This document shows, piece after piece, positions 22,801 to 32,232 of a DNA stretch of 64,000 bases (within the stretch, counting starts at the first letter, position 1; every line of letters starts with the position of its first letter). Under the pieces are notes generated by a model. The model made no database searches and was not told the DNA's origin. It worked only from the letters and a program-made list of their open reading frames with translations. The position numbers were made by a program, and so were the translations under genes. The stretch is from Homalodisca vitripennis (taxonomy: Eukaryota; Arthropoda; Insecta; Hemiptera; Cicadellidae): positions 117,506,501-117,570,500 of the forward strand of contig NC_060213.1 in the NCBI RefSeq assembly GCF_021130785.1, written 5' to 3'.

Positions 22801-24861
22801 ACATCCGAATACTAAGTAACTATTATTATTGAGCCCTAATTACAGTAAGGTTTTTAGCTAAAAATAAAATAGTTAATAGCCTGAAGAGTGTCCCTGTTAC
22901 AAAACATTAAGTGTGTCTATGAGGTGAGGAATGTAAAAATTTGTATAAATACAAGTTTAATTTCGTTAGCTAGTTTGTGTTTTGTCGACTAAGTAAAATC
23001 TACCTTATAGGATTTAAGTGTTATATATTAAATTTGAATGGGTTGGTGTGATATAGCATTTAATTTGATTTTTTTTCGGTTGTGAGTTTATTGGTGAAGT
23101 CCGTTTTTGTAATTTTTCAATGTGTTAAAAAGTAATTAACAAAACGCGATTCTCGAATTTGCAATAAACTTACTATTCAGAGTTAAATTATTATGACTCG
23201 CTGCTTAAACAGCTTGAAAATGCCATATCAATTTATCATAAATATCAAAATTAAATTAGTGAACTCTAAGTATTATATTGTGTGACTAAATGTATTACAA
23301 ATTTATGGTATTGACTAAACTTAGCTGTTAATTGATAGTCCTAGGTAACGGGAACTATTTGTATTTGAAATATTAAACTTAAACCCAAAATGAGATGGCC
23401 ACTAAAACTCAAACCTTGCTAAACAAAAAGTAGGTTATATTTTATGAAAACATTTTTAAACTTGACAGATAAGTCTAAACCACTATTAATATTTTTCAAA
23501 TATATTACATTTCTTCTTTCAAGCCTAACTAAACAGTTTTGTGTTGTAAATAACACCGGTATTTTGTGAAATTCTTATCATATCTCTAAATTAAAAAATA
23601 ATGATATTTATAGTAACAAATTCAATACAATTTCATCCCTTACAAATCATGTACGATCTGTTCTACCACAAAACTAACATTGTAAGTTACAAAGCTAACA
23701 CTTCCACGGCCCTATATCCCTTATAAAAATTTGAATTGACTTTTCTCCATTATGCTCACCTTTGCCATCGAATCTTAGAATATTTAATGGAAAAATCTTT
23801 AATTAATACATTTTTGCGATAGCTGTAACAGATTCTTTTTTATTACAAAAACCCTCCTGGACACTAATTGGTTTATCAATTCTGCTCATGACTGATTGCT
23901 GTACGAACTAGGATGGTTTAATATTTCAAAGAGGCTTTATTTGTAACGATAGAAAATAACTTTCAGTATCATAAAGTATTATTATTCTTCATGTATACAT
24001 GTATTTATGTATTTTGTATTATACATTATATAAAGTAAAAAATACTAATAGCACATGTATTTCAATTATAAAAGATCGTAAAAAACCTAATGAATCTAAT
24101 GAATAGAAGAAGTTTTAAACATATGATATAAAATTTACGTATGGTCTACTGATTATAAGGATTAAGATGAATTGTGGATTTCTATAATTTAAGAAATAAT
24201 GAGTAGAACGAATCAATTTAAAAAATAAAACATCAATATTTTAACGAGTCGGAGAATAAAGCGTTTTGTAGAGCTTTGGACGCACTAAACCCACCTTGTG
24301 AGTAATCTAGGTCAACTCTAGCGATATATAATTTGCGTATCAAGAGATTAGAGAGTTTGTCAGTTTGGATCTCTAGGCAAAGCCCATATAGACATTAGCC
24401 AAGAGTAATAGAGTAATAAAAGCTTTTAAAATAATTCGTACAAAATCACAAAGTCTGTGAGGATGAACCTAAGTTTTATTTTTATTTCATATATTTCAAT
24501 AGAATATATACACGTTTTGTCTTCGGAAAAAACGGAACTGCTTATTTATACAGAACTCAGAGCCTGTTTTACTGGTAGAATGATAGGAATTTTTTAATGG
24601 GTTTCCGTTTTTATTTATACGCTGAAGGCAAGCTTCCGTCCTCTTCTCTCACTTCGTCTTAACGACAGTTATAAACTCTTAGACATAAACTACGTTGCAG
24701 CTACATTGGAAACCAATATGAGGCACATATGAATTGTTTTAAAGAGTTCTTATTACTATTTCCAGTTAATATTTAATCCAATATACAAATTATTATTGTC
24801 AAATGCATTAAAAAAAAGTATTTACCTCTTCATCCAGGACTTCCTTTTCTGGTATAACCAT
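1660..24861 (-). CDS. SLC33A1: Acetyl-CoA transporter SLC33A1-like, copy A (multi-exon, 3' end outside window)
   Basis: Multi-pass membrane carrier of the Acatn/SLC33 family. The mammalian homologue sits in the ER membrane and brings cytosolic acetyl-CoA into the lumen for acetylation of proteins and gangliosides; the role here is inferred from homology. Coding exons joined on the minus strand: 24861-24826, 22549-22391, 20420-20304, 17147-16978, 13341-13187, 7178-6991, 6814-6630, 2208-2091, 1875-1660, giving 448 codons. Family hallmarks are visible: YMLQGIPLGL, ILQSKGASYNDQ, MKLLWAPIVDAVY, RFGRRKSWLVPTQ, ATQDVAVDGW, LESADFCNAYLRSEPLPYG, SDPALGGTYMTLMNTL and LVDPLTF. Every junction has GT-AG sites and keeps frame. 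No stop interrupts the frame, so the gene looks functional. The C-terminal exon (about 77 residues in copy B) is not found in 1-1659 and presumably lies off the left edge. Intron phases match copy B throughout. Confidence 0.88.
2091..2208 (-). CDS. SLC33A1: Copy A exon 9
   Basis: 118 bp, enters in phase 2 and leaves in phase 0; acceptor tatatag, donor gtatgt. Encodes LAFNLIVPAFIWAAPHM, TGRDVPPYFYALVIFTYG and CPQ. It is less conserved against copy B than its neighbours, but the length is identical and PxYFYAL is shared. Confidence 0.85.
2209..3369. other. Intron sequence, copy A exons 9 to 8, left of the hAT element
   Basis: No gene seen. A pyrimidine-rich stretch runs through ~2490-2700. The remainder of the intron to the right of the hAT (6059-6629) is plain AT-rich DNA. 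Confidence 0.6.
3378..6050 (+). mobile_element. hAT-superfamily DNA transposon, full length with TIRs and TSD
   Basis: 2,673-bp element in the intron between copy A exons 9 and 8. The ends are inverted: CAGGGCTGCCCAACCT on the left and, read on the other strand, CAGGGGTGCCCAACCT on the right, a single mismatch in 16. It is flanked by identical 8-bp direct repeats CATTAGGC (3370-3377 and 6051-6058), the TSD length typical of hAT. Both subterminal regions are rich in GGCCCGC motifs. It carries one degraded transposase gene on the plus strand. Confidence 0.93.
3856..5662 (+). pseudogene. hAT transposase, broken by frameshifts and stops
   Basis: Remnant of a transposase like those domesticated in vertebrate ZBED5/GTF2IRD2-type proteins. 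The N-terminus (3856-~4020) reads MCSTKKRKIDNECRIFNKKW and has a CLIC pair fitting a BED-type zinc finger. A frameshift near 4015 moves the frame, a TAG at 4213-4215 follows, and another shift leads to the 4232-4825 block with CEKFECFSIALDESTD, VTTDGGKNM and ILHCIIHQQALCGK. A further degraded stretch (PYYCEVRWLSSSKVLQQFFEL) precedes the C-terminal hAT dimerisation region in 5183-5662 (SLFGSTYVCQQAFSKMN, LTDEHLKPLL). At least three disruptions make it inactive. Confidence 0.88.
6630..6814 (-). CDS. SLC33A1: Copy A exon 8
   Basis: 185 bp, enters in phase 0 and leaves in phase 2; acceptor gttacag, donor gtacac. Encodes ISFSACDSISWLKLVRAGLA, a hydrophobic stretch, and a C-terminal part ending YMKIYPY plus a split Arg. 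It corresponds to the central region of the human protein (FSAADAVTGLKL). Confidence 0.88.
6991..7178 (-). CDS. SLC33A1: Copy A exon 7
   Basis: 188 bp, enters in phase 1 and leaves in phase 0; acceptor gttcaag, donor gtaagt. Encodes FLHYFGWIYLITTTLVMLFKK, an acidic cytosolic-type loop (EETQPSEEEPALG) and a following hydrophobic stretch ending TMS. Confidence 0.88.
7179..8969. other. Intron sequence, copy A exons 7 to 6, left of the mariner element
   Basis: No gene seen. Low-complexity TTTAT-type sequence at ~7310-7500. The right remainder of this intron (11618-13186) is likewise without recognisable features apart from A/T runs near 12120-12160. Confidence 0.6.
8972..9488 (+). repeat. Left terminal inverted repeat of the mariner-type element
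   Basis: Pairs with ~11094-11615. Shared blocks include TAACAGGTGCCCTATTTCG, TCTGTCTGTCTG and AAATGCAATGAGATATTTG. The end point is where pairing fades at TTATAACCTG. Confidence 0.85.
9731..10771 (-). pseudogene. Mariner-type DDD transposase with three frameshifts
   Basis: Starts MIRFTFEEYADIHFVYGLAG, the N-terminal helix-turn-helix typical of this insect group, followed by NARLASRLYRERFPDR. The DDE-type domain shows LFTDEASFTRDG (first Asp), WFQHDGAPAHFS (second Asp) and PRSPDLTPIDFYLWG (third Asp). Frameshifts break the frame near 10505, near 10110 and near 9963. If the 9963 shift is read as a one-base loss, the second and third catalytic Asp are 41 residues apart, a DD41D-like spacing instead of DD34D. 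It cannot encode an active enzyme as it stands. Confidence 0.85.
11094..11615 (-). repeat. Right terminal inverted repeat of the mariner-type element
   Basis: Reverse complement of the left repeat with scattered substitutions and small indels. The outer end is followed by TA at 11616-11617. Confidence 0.85.
13187..13341 (-). CDS. SLC33A1: Copy A exon 6
   Basis: 155 bp, enters in phase 2 and leaves in phase 1; acceptor ataacag, donor gttagt. Encodes ENIGYSSTCGTAGQTAG, a hydrophobic segment and LESADFCNAYLRSEPLPYG. The last 19-residue block is identical in copy B. Confidence 0.9.
13424..13637 (+). mobile_element. SINE-like element, copy 1
   Basis: About 210 bp of GC-rich sequence just outside copy A exon 6, homologous to the inverted copy at 16535-16744. 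It has TGGCGTAG near the start, then GTCGAGCGGGGCTACTGC and GATGGGTGAACGC. The latter resembles the internal C box of 5S rRNA genes (GGATGGGAGACCGC). The segment GGTGGTTGTTCGGAAGTCAC occurs twice in a row, a small internal duplication not seen in copy 2. The tail runs into ACTT repeats. No coding capacity. Confidence 0.65.
13638..15299. other. Intron sequence between SINE copy 1 and LINE fragment
   Basis: No gene seen. A GGTTCGAATC block at ~14351 resembles a tRNA B box but has no matching A box or cloverleaf. Confidence 0.55.
15300..15787 (-). mobile_element. LINE 3' fragment with end of reverse-transcriptase ORF
   Basis: A minus-strand open frame (15785-15483) encodes CKPLFGRLKILTLADLIGYE and YPTRSRELI, the pattern seen at the C-terminal end of ORF2 in Jockey/RTE-like non-LTR retrotransposons. 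Downstream is a 3' tail with two direct repeats of ATCTGTTACACAATAATAAC (~50 bp apart) and an AATAAA-like end near 15305. The element is 5'-truncated, as is usual for LINE copies. Family assignment is by pattern only. Confidence 0.5.
16535..16744 (-). mobile_element. SINE-like element, copy 2, inverted
   Basis: Minus-strand relative of the element at 13424. Shared blocks on its own strand include GGTACAGCGGTTATC, ACGTCGAGCGTGGCTGCTGC, CTTGCAAGCAGG, CCATTGGTGGTGGTTCGGAA and CCTTAAGCCGTTGGT. It lies in the same intron as copy 1 in opposite orientation, so the two could pair in the pre-mRNA. Confidence 0.65.
16978..17147 (-). CDS. SLC33A1: Copy A exon 5
   Basis: 170 bp, enters in phase 0 and leaves in phase 2; acceptor attcag, donor gtatga. 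Encodes a membrane segment, DDPAGPR, a second hydrophobic stretch and ATQDVAVDGWVLTMLK, a conserved family block. Copy B exon 5 has the same length and phase. Confidence 0.9.
17640..18002 (+). repeat. Possible LINE 3' end with TTA microsatellite tail
   Basis: Contains an open stretch (WIKRARNRHLWLKY) followed by AT-rich sequence and an AATAAATAAAG plus TATTATTATTA tail at ~17975-18002, a common termination form for insect non-LTR elements. I cannot name the family, and the coding part is too short to be sure. Confidence 0.25.
18497..18530. repeat. Imperfect hairpin
   Basis: CTCCATTACGAACT and its near reverse complement AGTTCG plus TAATGGAG, separated by CTA and with a 4-base bulge. In the copy A intron between exons 5 and 4. 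Confidence 0.6.
20304..20420 (-). CDS. SLC33A1: Copy A exon 4
   Basis: 117 bp, phase 0 at both ends; acceptor atttccag, donor gtaatt. Encodes residues 66-104, AIYSITTWPFSMKLLWAP followed by a VDAVY and RFGRRKSWLVPTQ block. It matches copy B exon 4 at 35 of 39 residues. Its acceptor and first ~20 bases are the seed of the 126-bp tandem array directly upstream. Confidence 0.9.
20403..21715. repeat. 126-bp minisatellite, 11 units, seeded at copy A exon 4 splice acceptor
   Basis: Eleven head-to-tail units. The conserved GGTTATAC block starts at 20403 and then recurs every 126 bp (20529, 20655, 20781, 20907, 21033, 21159, 21285, 21411, 21537), with the last step 114 bp. The first unit is the true exon 4 start plus its acceptor. 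On the minus strand each unit holds ~20 bases of exon start, the acceptor and ~100 bases of intron end. Subtypes are visible: GTGTATCATAATTG units on the left and ATATATAGCGTAAG units on the right, which points to stepwise local expansion. Confidence 0.93.
22050..22235 (-). pseudogene. Decayed duplicate of copy A exon 4 plus a stray acceptor unit
   Basis: On the minus strand from ~22169 the sequence reads AIYSIINIMS, and further matches to exon 4 nucleotides include CATTCAGTATGAAACT and the region equivalent to APIVDAVY (here FPLITDALY, one frame off). A separate GATATTTCCAG acceptor followed by ACGATCTACA lies at ~22221-22235. This looks like an old exon duplication in the same intron as the tandem array, now with frameshifts and no usable donor. 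Confidence 0.6.
22391..22549 (-). CDS. SLC33A1: Copy A exon 3
   Basis: 159 bp, phase 0 at both ends, acceptor gtttcag and donor gttagt. Encodes residues 13-65, including a short basic lead (SKK), then the first membrane segment (VCLLLYLYMLQGIPLGL) and ILQSKGASYNDQ, a signature of the family. The matching exon in copy B is also 159 bp. Confidence 0.9.
22550..24825. other. Intron of copy A, exons 3 to 2
   Basis: About 2.3 kb of AT-rich sequence with no coding or repeat structure that I can support. Confidence 0.6.
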
Positions 24862-24882
24862 AATTCTGTTGTTAAGGAATTT
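24826..24882 (-). CDS. SLC33A1: Copy A exon 2, carries start codon
   Basis: 57-bp exon between acceptor ...ttcacag and donor gtaaat. The ATG at 24861 opens MVIPEKEVLDEE, which aligns with MITPEERSLNGQ at the same place in copy B. The 21 bases upstream of the ATG are open in frame, so a longer N-terminus from an unseen upstream exon cannot be excluded. The equivalent ATG in copy B can be tied to an upstream in-frame stop, which supports this choice. Ends in phase 0. Confidence 0.75.
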
Positions 24883-27800
24883 CTGTGAAATTAAAATACA
24901 TTATTAATTAATAGAATAAACTTCATATAATAGTGAATTTATCATAAAAAATTATGTTTATGAAATTTCAATGTTATGATGGACACTACTCATGACATTA
25001 AAGGATATTACTGTATAAACCAAGTCTTTTGGTAAAAACTTCTTTGCATTTATTCTTATCGTTATAATAACTAATGTAAGCATTGGCTAAGCGTTACGGA
25101 AGCATATTAATCTAGGAGTCTGTTACTTTCATTTCTGTCTGCCCGTCTATCTGTTGGTCTGTTTAGGACAAAATCACACAGCTAGCCTTTTCTTCATCGA
25201 AGTTGAGATTACGTACTGAGATATTGAGCTCTATAGGCAACCTTACCAATCCTATCACTCCGGAAACAAGTACAAAGGTCCTTTAAGGACCTTAAGTGCA
25301 ATGATAGATTTTCTCAGCTTCTTGTCATACGACAAAACAGTGTTAACTTCTAAGATAAACTGTTTTAGTTTTTAACGCCACAGATTCACTTGAAATAAGG
25401 GTTTTCCGTTTAAATTCGTTACTACCATTGCATTATGGCCGGCTGTTTGTGGTATGGAGCATTTTTTTCCATAATGGTAATTCGTGATCTTTCCACATAG
25501 GAAATATCTTGCTAGCGTCAGTTTTAGCTCATCGCTTTAAAAGAATTTGGTCTGCAAACTTATCTAACAGGTAGGTACAAGTTGACACTAACATATCATT
25601 ATAATGATAAAAATTCAACCTAGTTTGGACTAGATACAGACGTTCTAGAATGTGTTCTTTGTTTTTAAATCCTCACTGCAGTCGGTGCATAACCGTTGTT
25701 CAATGTCAATGGAGTTTTAAGCAATCTCTAGCTCGAGTCTCTTATCTGTGTATGTATTGGCCTTGTGTCGATGTACACATTTTATTGACAGTGCAGTACT
25801 TTTCCAAGACTTTATATTTATATACAATTATATCTACCCACCTTCCATATGAAAAACAAGGTAGTAGCACGCTACTCTTGTCACGTAACCGTCTTCGATG
25901 AGGTCACATGTACAATACCAAATATAGTTCATTTCATTGTGCTACATGTTGTACTACATTACTTGTTCATGTTACATGTCATATGACTATACTCAGTTTG
26001 TCTACATTTGCGTAATCTGCAATTTTCTCGTTGTCATCATGAATAACAATAAGTCTAATGTGAAGATGGTCACTGAAACACATCCAAATCCTATGCAGTG
26101 ACATGCACAACAATCAAACTTGAAGTTTCCTGTATATAAATGAAGCTTCATGCAAAATTTAAAGTCTATAGGTCAGTTGTCGAGATATCGCAGGACAGAC
26201 AGATGGATAAACACCAAGACAAGCATACTATCAGGCAGGCGGGCAAAAACAACATATTTCAAGTTCCTCAAGTAATAGGCTTCACTAACGTTCAGCCAAT
26301 AAATAATTCTAATATTTTATCATTTAAAACTAATGTATATGTAACAATGACATGTGTGTAAATGAACATAGTTTTTTAAGTAAAGAGAAAACAAAAGACC
26401 ATTTTCATTTGAACGAACCAAAACTTTTGCACAGTTTCATATAGAAATCCGTTAAATCAGGTTAAGGTAATAATCAGGATTTTTTAACTTTTCCAATGGT
26501 GTATTTTAAAAATCGTCCTCTTAAGATTATCTATTCTAAAATATTAAATTTTGGTTCACATACACTATGTGTTAGTTGCGATGTTCTCATTAGATACTCT
26601 TAATTCATTGTAATAAAATAAATAGTAAAACACATGGTGGATCTATTAATTTTAAATTATAATCAATTAAAGTACATTTTGAAAAAAAAAAAGAGTCCTC
26701 CTACGTGAATAGTTCCACCTCTTCTAAAACGTTCCTAAAAATAATTATAACCATCTCCCTACATTTGTATAAAAGACATTAATCAACCATAATAAATTGC
26801 TTTTGTAGCGGGTATTACTGGCGGGTATTAAGTTTTCAAATTAAAAACCTAAGAGTTTTACTTCAAAATTAGAGAAAACTTAATTTAATCAAAATTAGAC
26901 AAAAGTAGTCTTTTCAAAATTAGCTATAGCTTGATTTGTCGATGATGTCATTCTCACTTACCTTGAAGGCGAATGACTTTCTATCACTCTACGACAACGG
27001 ACGGAGTTAGACTCACGGATACCAAAATGTTACGTCGTTTTTCTGTCTTTCCACCTAATTACAATGTTTGTATTTTTAGTGCTAAGCTTTTAAGACTTTA
27101 ATATTTTGCACTAAATCATGTTTGTTGAAAAAGAGATAACGTTGTAGTTTCAGTCTGACAATTGCGTGTAAGATTAATTTCCTTCTACTTCTCCGAAACA
27201 CTGGTTATTGTAAATACCATAAAGAGGTTTATTTGTACAATTTAGCAACAAATAAGATAATTTAAAATTTCTACGATTAGTTATCAATTTTTATGATGTA
27301 TTGAAATGATATTCCGATATGCACAATGTTGCCGTGATATCAAAGTGGGTAATGGATAGTGGATAGGATTTGTGGTAACATTTTTATGCGTTGTTGTGAC
27401 GGTGAACTACTTGGTTTGGGTGATCTGACAATTAAGTGGCAAACATTGAAATTAGTTGCAGAGGTGACTTCAAACCAAGGTAATGGTACTTGATTTCAAC
27501 TAATATTGGCGTTTATGCTTTAAGGGTGTATTTTAACAGAAGGTGGTTTGACTGAATTAGACAAAATCTCACATAGATATTGTTATGACGAATGCTGATG
27601 AATAGTAATCACTTAACGATCAAAGAGGTAGAATTCCAGGATAAAAGAATATTGTGGATTTTGCTCTTCATGTTCAATAATTACTATTATTCTTAAAATG
27701 ACACTAAGGTCTTATGTAGAAGATTCTAAGCTTGGAGACATCATTGTAGTATACTGGATTATGATACCAAAATGTTTATCGGCATATCCAATCTTCTACT

Positions 27801-30800
27801 TATCTGGCATGGACGTAAATGAGTGGATTGAATATCATAAAAGTTGCCAAAGAACATTTTATGACAGAACTCATACTCGGGAATATTTACTGAGCACCTG
27901 TGAAATAAAGTATATATTTTGTTAAAATGTATGATTTGGTGTTGCTAAAGATGACTAAAGTTGATCAATCATAAATTTCACCCAAGTACAGCATAAAAGT
28001 TTGGTGGATAATTGCCGAAAAAGTGTAAAGTCTAAATTCCTCATAAGCCTAGTCCGTAAACCGGGGAGGTTTTTATGAAATATTGATTTATTTATTTACT
28101 TATCTACATATGGTAAGACCATTTTATAAACGGAAATTGTTAGCAAAGGTGGTTCAGTAACTCACCTCACGACAACTAAGCAAGATAACAATAATGGTAG
28201 GACTTGAGTGACAGACAATGTCACTTTATCGAGTCATGTATCACAGATGGCTAAGGAGAAAAGCACTCACATATACCTGATACTGTGGACCTTTAGGCAG
28301 CTAAGTAGTTTAATAGGTAGTGTCTTCAAAACTTTGGAAGCTCAGGTCCAGAATATCACTTATGCTGATTACAGATTGTGAATTTTGTGATAACTTCAAG
28401 AAGCCAATATATATTTTAGGCCCAGTTCCATTAGAGACCTAGAAGCTTTGAGGACTAACATAAATTATACGTTTGCAGAGATGAGAAGCTTTCATTGGCC
28501 GATAACTCTAACAGGTTGGAATGCACTAGGTGTTGTGAGCAGCCAAAGACCATGAGCTTCAACATGTATTCAATAGGCATAAAGTATGGCTAAAATACGA
28601 CCTATTCCATAGGGTAGATAACTTATGAGTTGAAGGTTTTCAAATGGCAACGAACTCTTACAAACCAGTGACATGTCTTCAGATATACCCGACTTATGTG
28701 TATATGTTTGTAAACTGGCTGATGTTGTTGCGGCCTTATCTTGTTTGATCTGGGAAGGTATTTTTAACGTGATGATGTTTTTATCACACGAGTTATGAAA
28801 TCTATAAATTTATGTTAGTCAACGTGTACCAACTTTCATCCTCTTTCTCTATTATTGTATCTTATAACTATTAGCGTTTACTTACATCTGATAAAACCTA
28901 TAATGAATGTTCTACTGCTCTTTAGAAGTTTAGGGTGTAAAAGAACGATTTCATTAGCTTTCCTTCATTTCAGAAAAGTTATTTTCACCGTGCCGTGGCT
29001 TCGTCATGACAATAAATTGTAGTCTTGATACTCTGTGTAAGTTCTGGATGTTTCAGTGTGTTCATTCGTTTTCTTCATTTTTTGTTATTTTTAATCATTA
29101 TTTCTTAAAGTCTGAATTATTATTCAGCTTTGAGTTACTTTTTTAATAAAGCCAAAGTTCTGTTTCCAAAAGAAGCTCGCCCACCCTACGCCGCATCAAT
29201 CCGATGTAATTTGATATTAATGTTCTAAATTATGACAATTGTGTAATAAAACAGTGTAATAGACTAGTGGGGTTTTTTTTAATGTGAGGCAGTAATATTT
29301 ATATAATTTATAAAAAATCATATAAATTCATTGTAGACCACTGTTGCTGGGGGGTTTTTTAGTCTTTATTATTTATTTTGTGGTAGGCCTCCAGAACATA
29401 ATACTACATATCAGTAAAGTGGTTACATGCCGTATTAGTCTTATTAGTCTTAGTCTGTTCTTTTATATCCTTGGTTAGTTGACTGCCGTGGTTTTGAACT
29501 TTTATTAGTTCATAATCATAACTTGGGGCCTAGTGTTTTATCTATCACTATACTTCGTCTAAAACTGAATAGTTTGAAGTTAGATGAAAAAACTGAACAC
29601 GACGAAATAATAAATAACTATATAATTTCAAAGAATAAATAAGTCCGCCCTGTGACTGCCGGCGCCCGTTCTTGTACCGGAATGCCTTCCCACGTGTCCT
29701 CGCCCTTATCAATGGCAAACAATAGCCTAGTCATCAACTATCTGTTTATATTTTGCACGTGTTAACATGTTCACTAAACTACTGAGATTCAATGGGGTGT
29801 GAAGTATTGGTTTTCCATTCATGTATCATCGGGATTTGTTACTTTAAGAATGTTATATTTTTCCAGAGTATATAGGTGATTATTTTTTAAAGTAAGAATA
29901 AAAATTGTGGCTAAGATTAAGTTTAGTCATTCCATTCTTTTTGGAATGACCTTCCAAATGGCCAATATCAAATTGTTTTGCAGTCTTATGTACTTTTGTG
30001 AACGAAATTTTGCGAATAATTATTCGTTTTACTGGACAAAATCGTATTGTGATTCTCATTACATTTCTGGCCAATAAAATTATTTTATTTTTTTATTATT
30101 TTTCTATACTGCTATGCAGTTTATCTCCATATTCTGTGGAGACAAACATTTTATTATTTTAAAGAGTAACATTCTTACTAACTGGATGTTCATGTATTTG
30201 TAGTTAGTTTATTGATTATATTAAATTTGTACCTATCTAACAGCTGTTAACTTATTTTATAACTGTATTCTTGAAGAGATAGTCGGAAATTTATGTACGT
30301 ACTACATGCTGTGGTATGCAGCCAATTTATATGGTAGACGATGTTATGAGGTCTAGTGAATTATCTGCCTTGTTTATGTACGATTATTGTGTGTATAATG
30401 TAAGTTTAATAGCAGCTTTTCCAATAGTAATATCGAAAGTGCTAACTTAATTATCTCCGTCCAATTTCCATTGCAAATTTCAAGATATGGGCTATATAGT
30501 TTAAATGCGAGTTAAGAAGTTGTACCAGTATATTGATCCCATTAAATAATATTATAGTGTGGTCAAATTACAATTATATACGAAGTTTTTTTTTCTTTTT
30601 TTTTGAGATGTATTTCTGATTTTGTTAATTCCATGGTTAATCATTGTTGTTGTTGGAAATATTTTTCGTTTAATATAAAACAATGTTTATATACTATTTC
30701 AATATTGTATTCAATATTCAATAATATGCTTGATATTTTATGTTGGTAGGCGATGAAATTAAATCGCCTGCTATCATAAATTGTTGTTTTATCATCCTTA

Positions 30801-31072
30801 CACTTTATCTTGACGTGTCTAATGAGTTCTGTTGCAATATTTCTTTGTGCTGTATTGTTCTTAAACACGAATTTCACATAATCACTTTCTCTTAATGGCC
30901 AATAACTTTCAAAATATTCACATATGTTTTTTAATATACATTGATTTATGGTTTGAATACTATTTCTTCTCTATGTATGTTAAGGTTCATATATAGGAAT
31001 ATTATTTAAAAACAAAACAACAGCTAAAAAGGTAAATAATACACGCAAGGAGAGGAAAAAAGCAAGATCAAT
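24883..31072. other. Region upstream of copy A
   Basis: Should contain the promoter and any 5' UTR exon of copy A, but I cannot identify them with confidence. A short GC- and CpG-rich patch at 29641-29715 stands out from the AT-rich surroundings and is the best candidate. Short open frames here resemble no protein I know. Confidence 0.4.
25075..26235 (+). repeat. Dispersed repeat family fragments upstream of copy A
   Basis: ATTGGCTAAGCGTTA at ~25083 followed by a TCTGTCTGCCCGTCT block, and further on TGCAAAATTTAAAGTC with TCGAGATATC and CAGACAG at ~26150-26215. The same modules recur at 1350-1420, 40930-41000 and 41100-41600, so this is an interspersed element of unknown class broken into pieces. 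Confidence 0.5.
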
Positions 31073-31076
31073 ACAC

Positions 31077-31992
31077 TGAGCCGGTTCAATACCTATATCT
31101 CCCCGGCTCATGTGTGTTTTATATAGTGTATGTGTGTGTGGTTTATTGGCTGCAGAGGCCACTGACCATTTGAAGGCGTTTGGCCTTTCCGGGAGGGTGG
31201 CGTCAAGAGTCCGAACCGTGGTGTACAAGTTAGGAGTAGCTCCAGATTGAAAATTTTGTTTATTTAAGTTGTTTTGTTAGTTTTACTGAGCTGTTTTCCT
31301 TCTGACATGTGCGGCTAAGTTTACGGCCCCTCACTGATGAGGTCCAAGAGATGAGTTGATTTTCTCCTGTCATCTCTCCATCATGCGTGGTCCCAGAGAA
31401 CCTTCGCTTTTGCGCTCTGCTGAAGGACGGCCACCATGATGGACAATATCTTCTAGTCAACATCTGTGATACCCTGCTCATATTCTTTATTTATTTGTTA
31501 TTGTTATTGTTGCCATTTATATAGTTTATATTTTGTTATTTAATTTTAAGTTAGTTTTAGATATTATTTAGTTATTTCTTGGATTTCATTAGGAGCCCGC
31601 CCTTAGCCGAAGGATACCGGGTGGAATTGGCATTTCTTGTTTCAAATTATGGCTTTTCTAATTTTTTGTATGCAGGTGCACCTGACAAGGATTGTTTGAG
31701 GTATATACTACTGCAGGCACCTTTTTTTTATTATTTTTTTTATTTTTATTTTATAGCCTATATATTTATATTGACAGGAAGGTTCATTTTGGTGTGAAAT
31801 TTGTTGAAAAATTTTGTTCTTCTCTCGCTGGATAGGCCTATGTTATGTCATAGTAAATGAACCTGAGTATACTGACCACGGTGTTCTTTATTTTACCTAG
31901 TTTAGTTTTGATCCGGCTTCCCGTTCGCCACCATGGGGGCGCGCTTCCCTGATGGTTTGCTGTGGGTGTGCGAGCGGCGATGTTCGGTTTCA
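31077..31992 (+). repeat. 5' LTR of the gypsy element
   Basis: 916 bp, starting TGAGCCGG and ending GGTTTCA. It differs from the 3' LTR by a shorter GT run, an extra 8 bp near 31565, a one-base T-tract difference and a C/T change near 31820. It carries the element's promoter by analogy with the family. Confidence 0.93.
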
Positions 31993-31993
31993 A

Positions 31994-32004
31994 TGGTAGC
32001 AGAG
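31994..32004 (+). other. Primer binding site, initiator tRNA-Met type
   Basis: TGGTAGCAGAG begins one base after the 5' LTR and is complementary to the 3' end of animal initiator tRNA-Met (…CTCTGCTACCA). Pairing continues imperfectly into CGTGGTT. Confidence 0.7.
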
Positions 32005-32232
32005 CGTGGTTAGCTGCTCTCTCAGCTGTCTCTCAGTTGTTGTTTTGTTTGTTGGTGTAGGTTAGTGTATATTTGCAGGGTATCCTTCTATTAGGTAGCA
32101 GGTATTAAGTTCTTCACTTTGGACCTCGTCAGTGTAAGCCCTTTGTGAGTTGAGTCCACTTAGGTTACTAAGTAATTGTTGCGTACGCTTTGTTGTTTTA
32201 TTGTTGTATTTATTTTGTCTTAATTGTTTGGT

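Noticed and set aside
26140..26361. 73-codon frame with a QMDKHQDKH stretch
   Set aside because: The peptide comes from the CAGACAGACAG part of a dispersed repeat and is not a gene.
30641..30877. 78-codon minus-strand frame with a protein-like look
   Set aside because: No recognisable domain, no splice context, and composition typical of AT-rich random frames.
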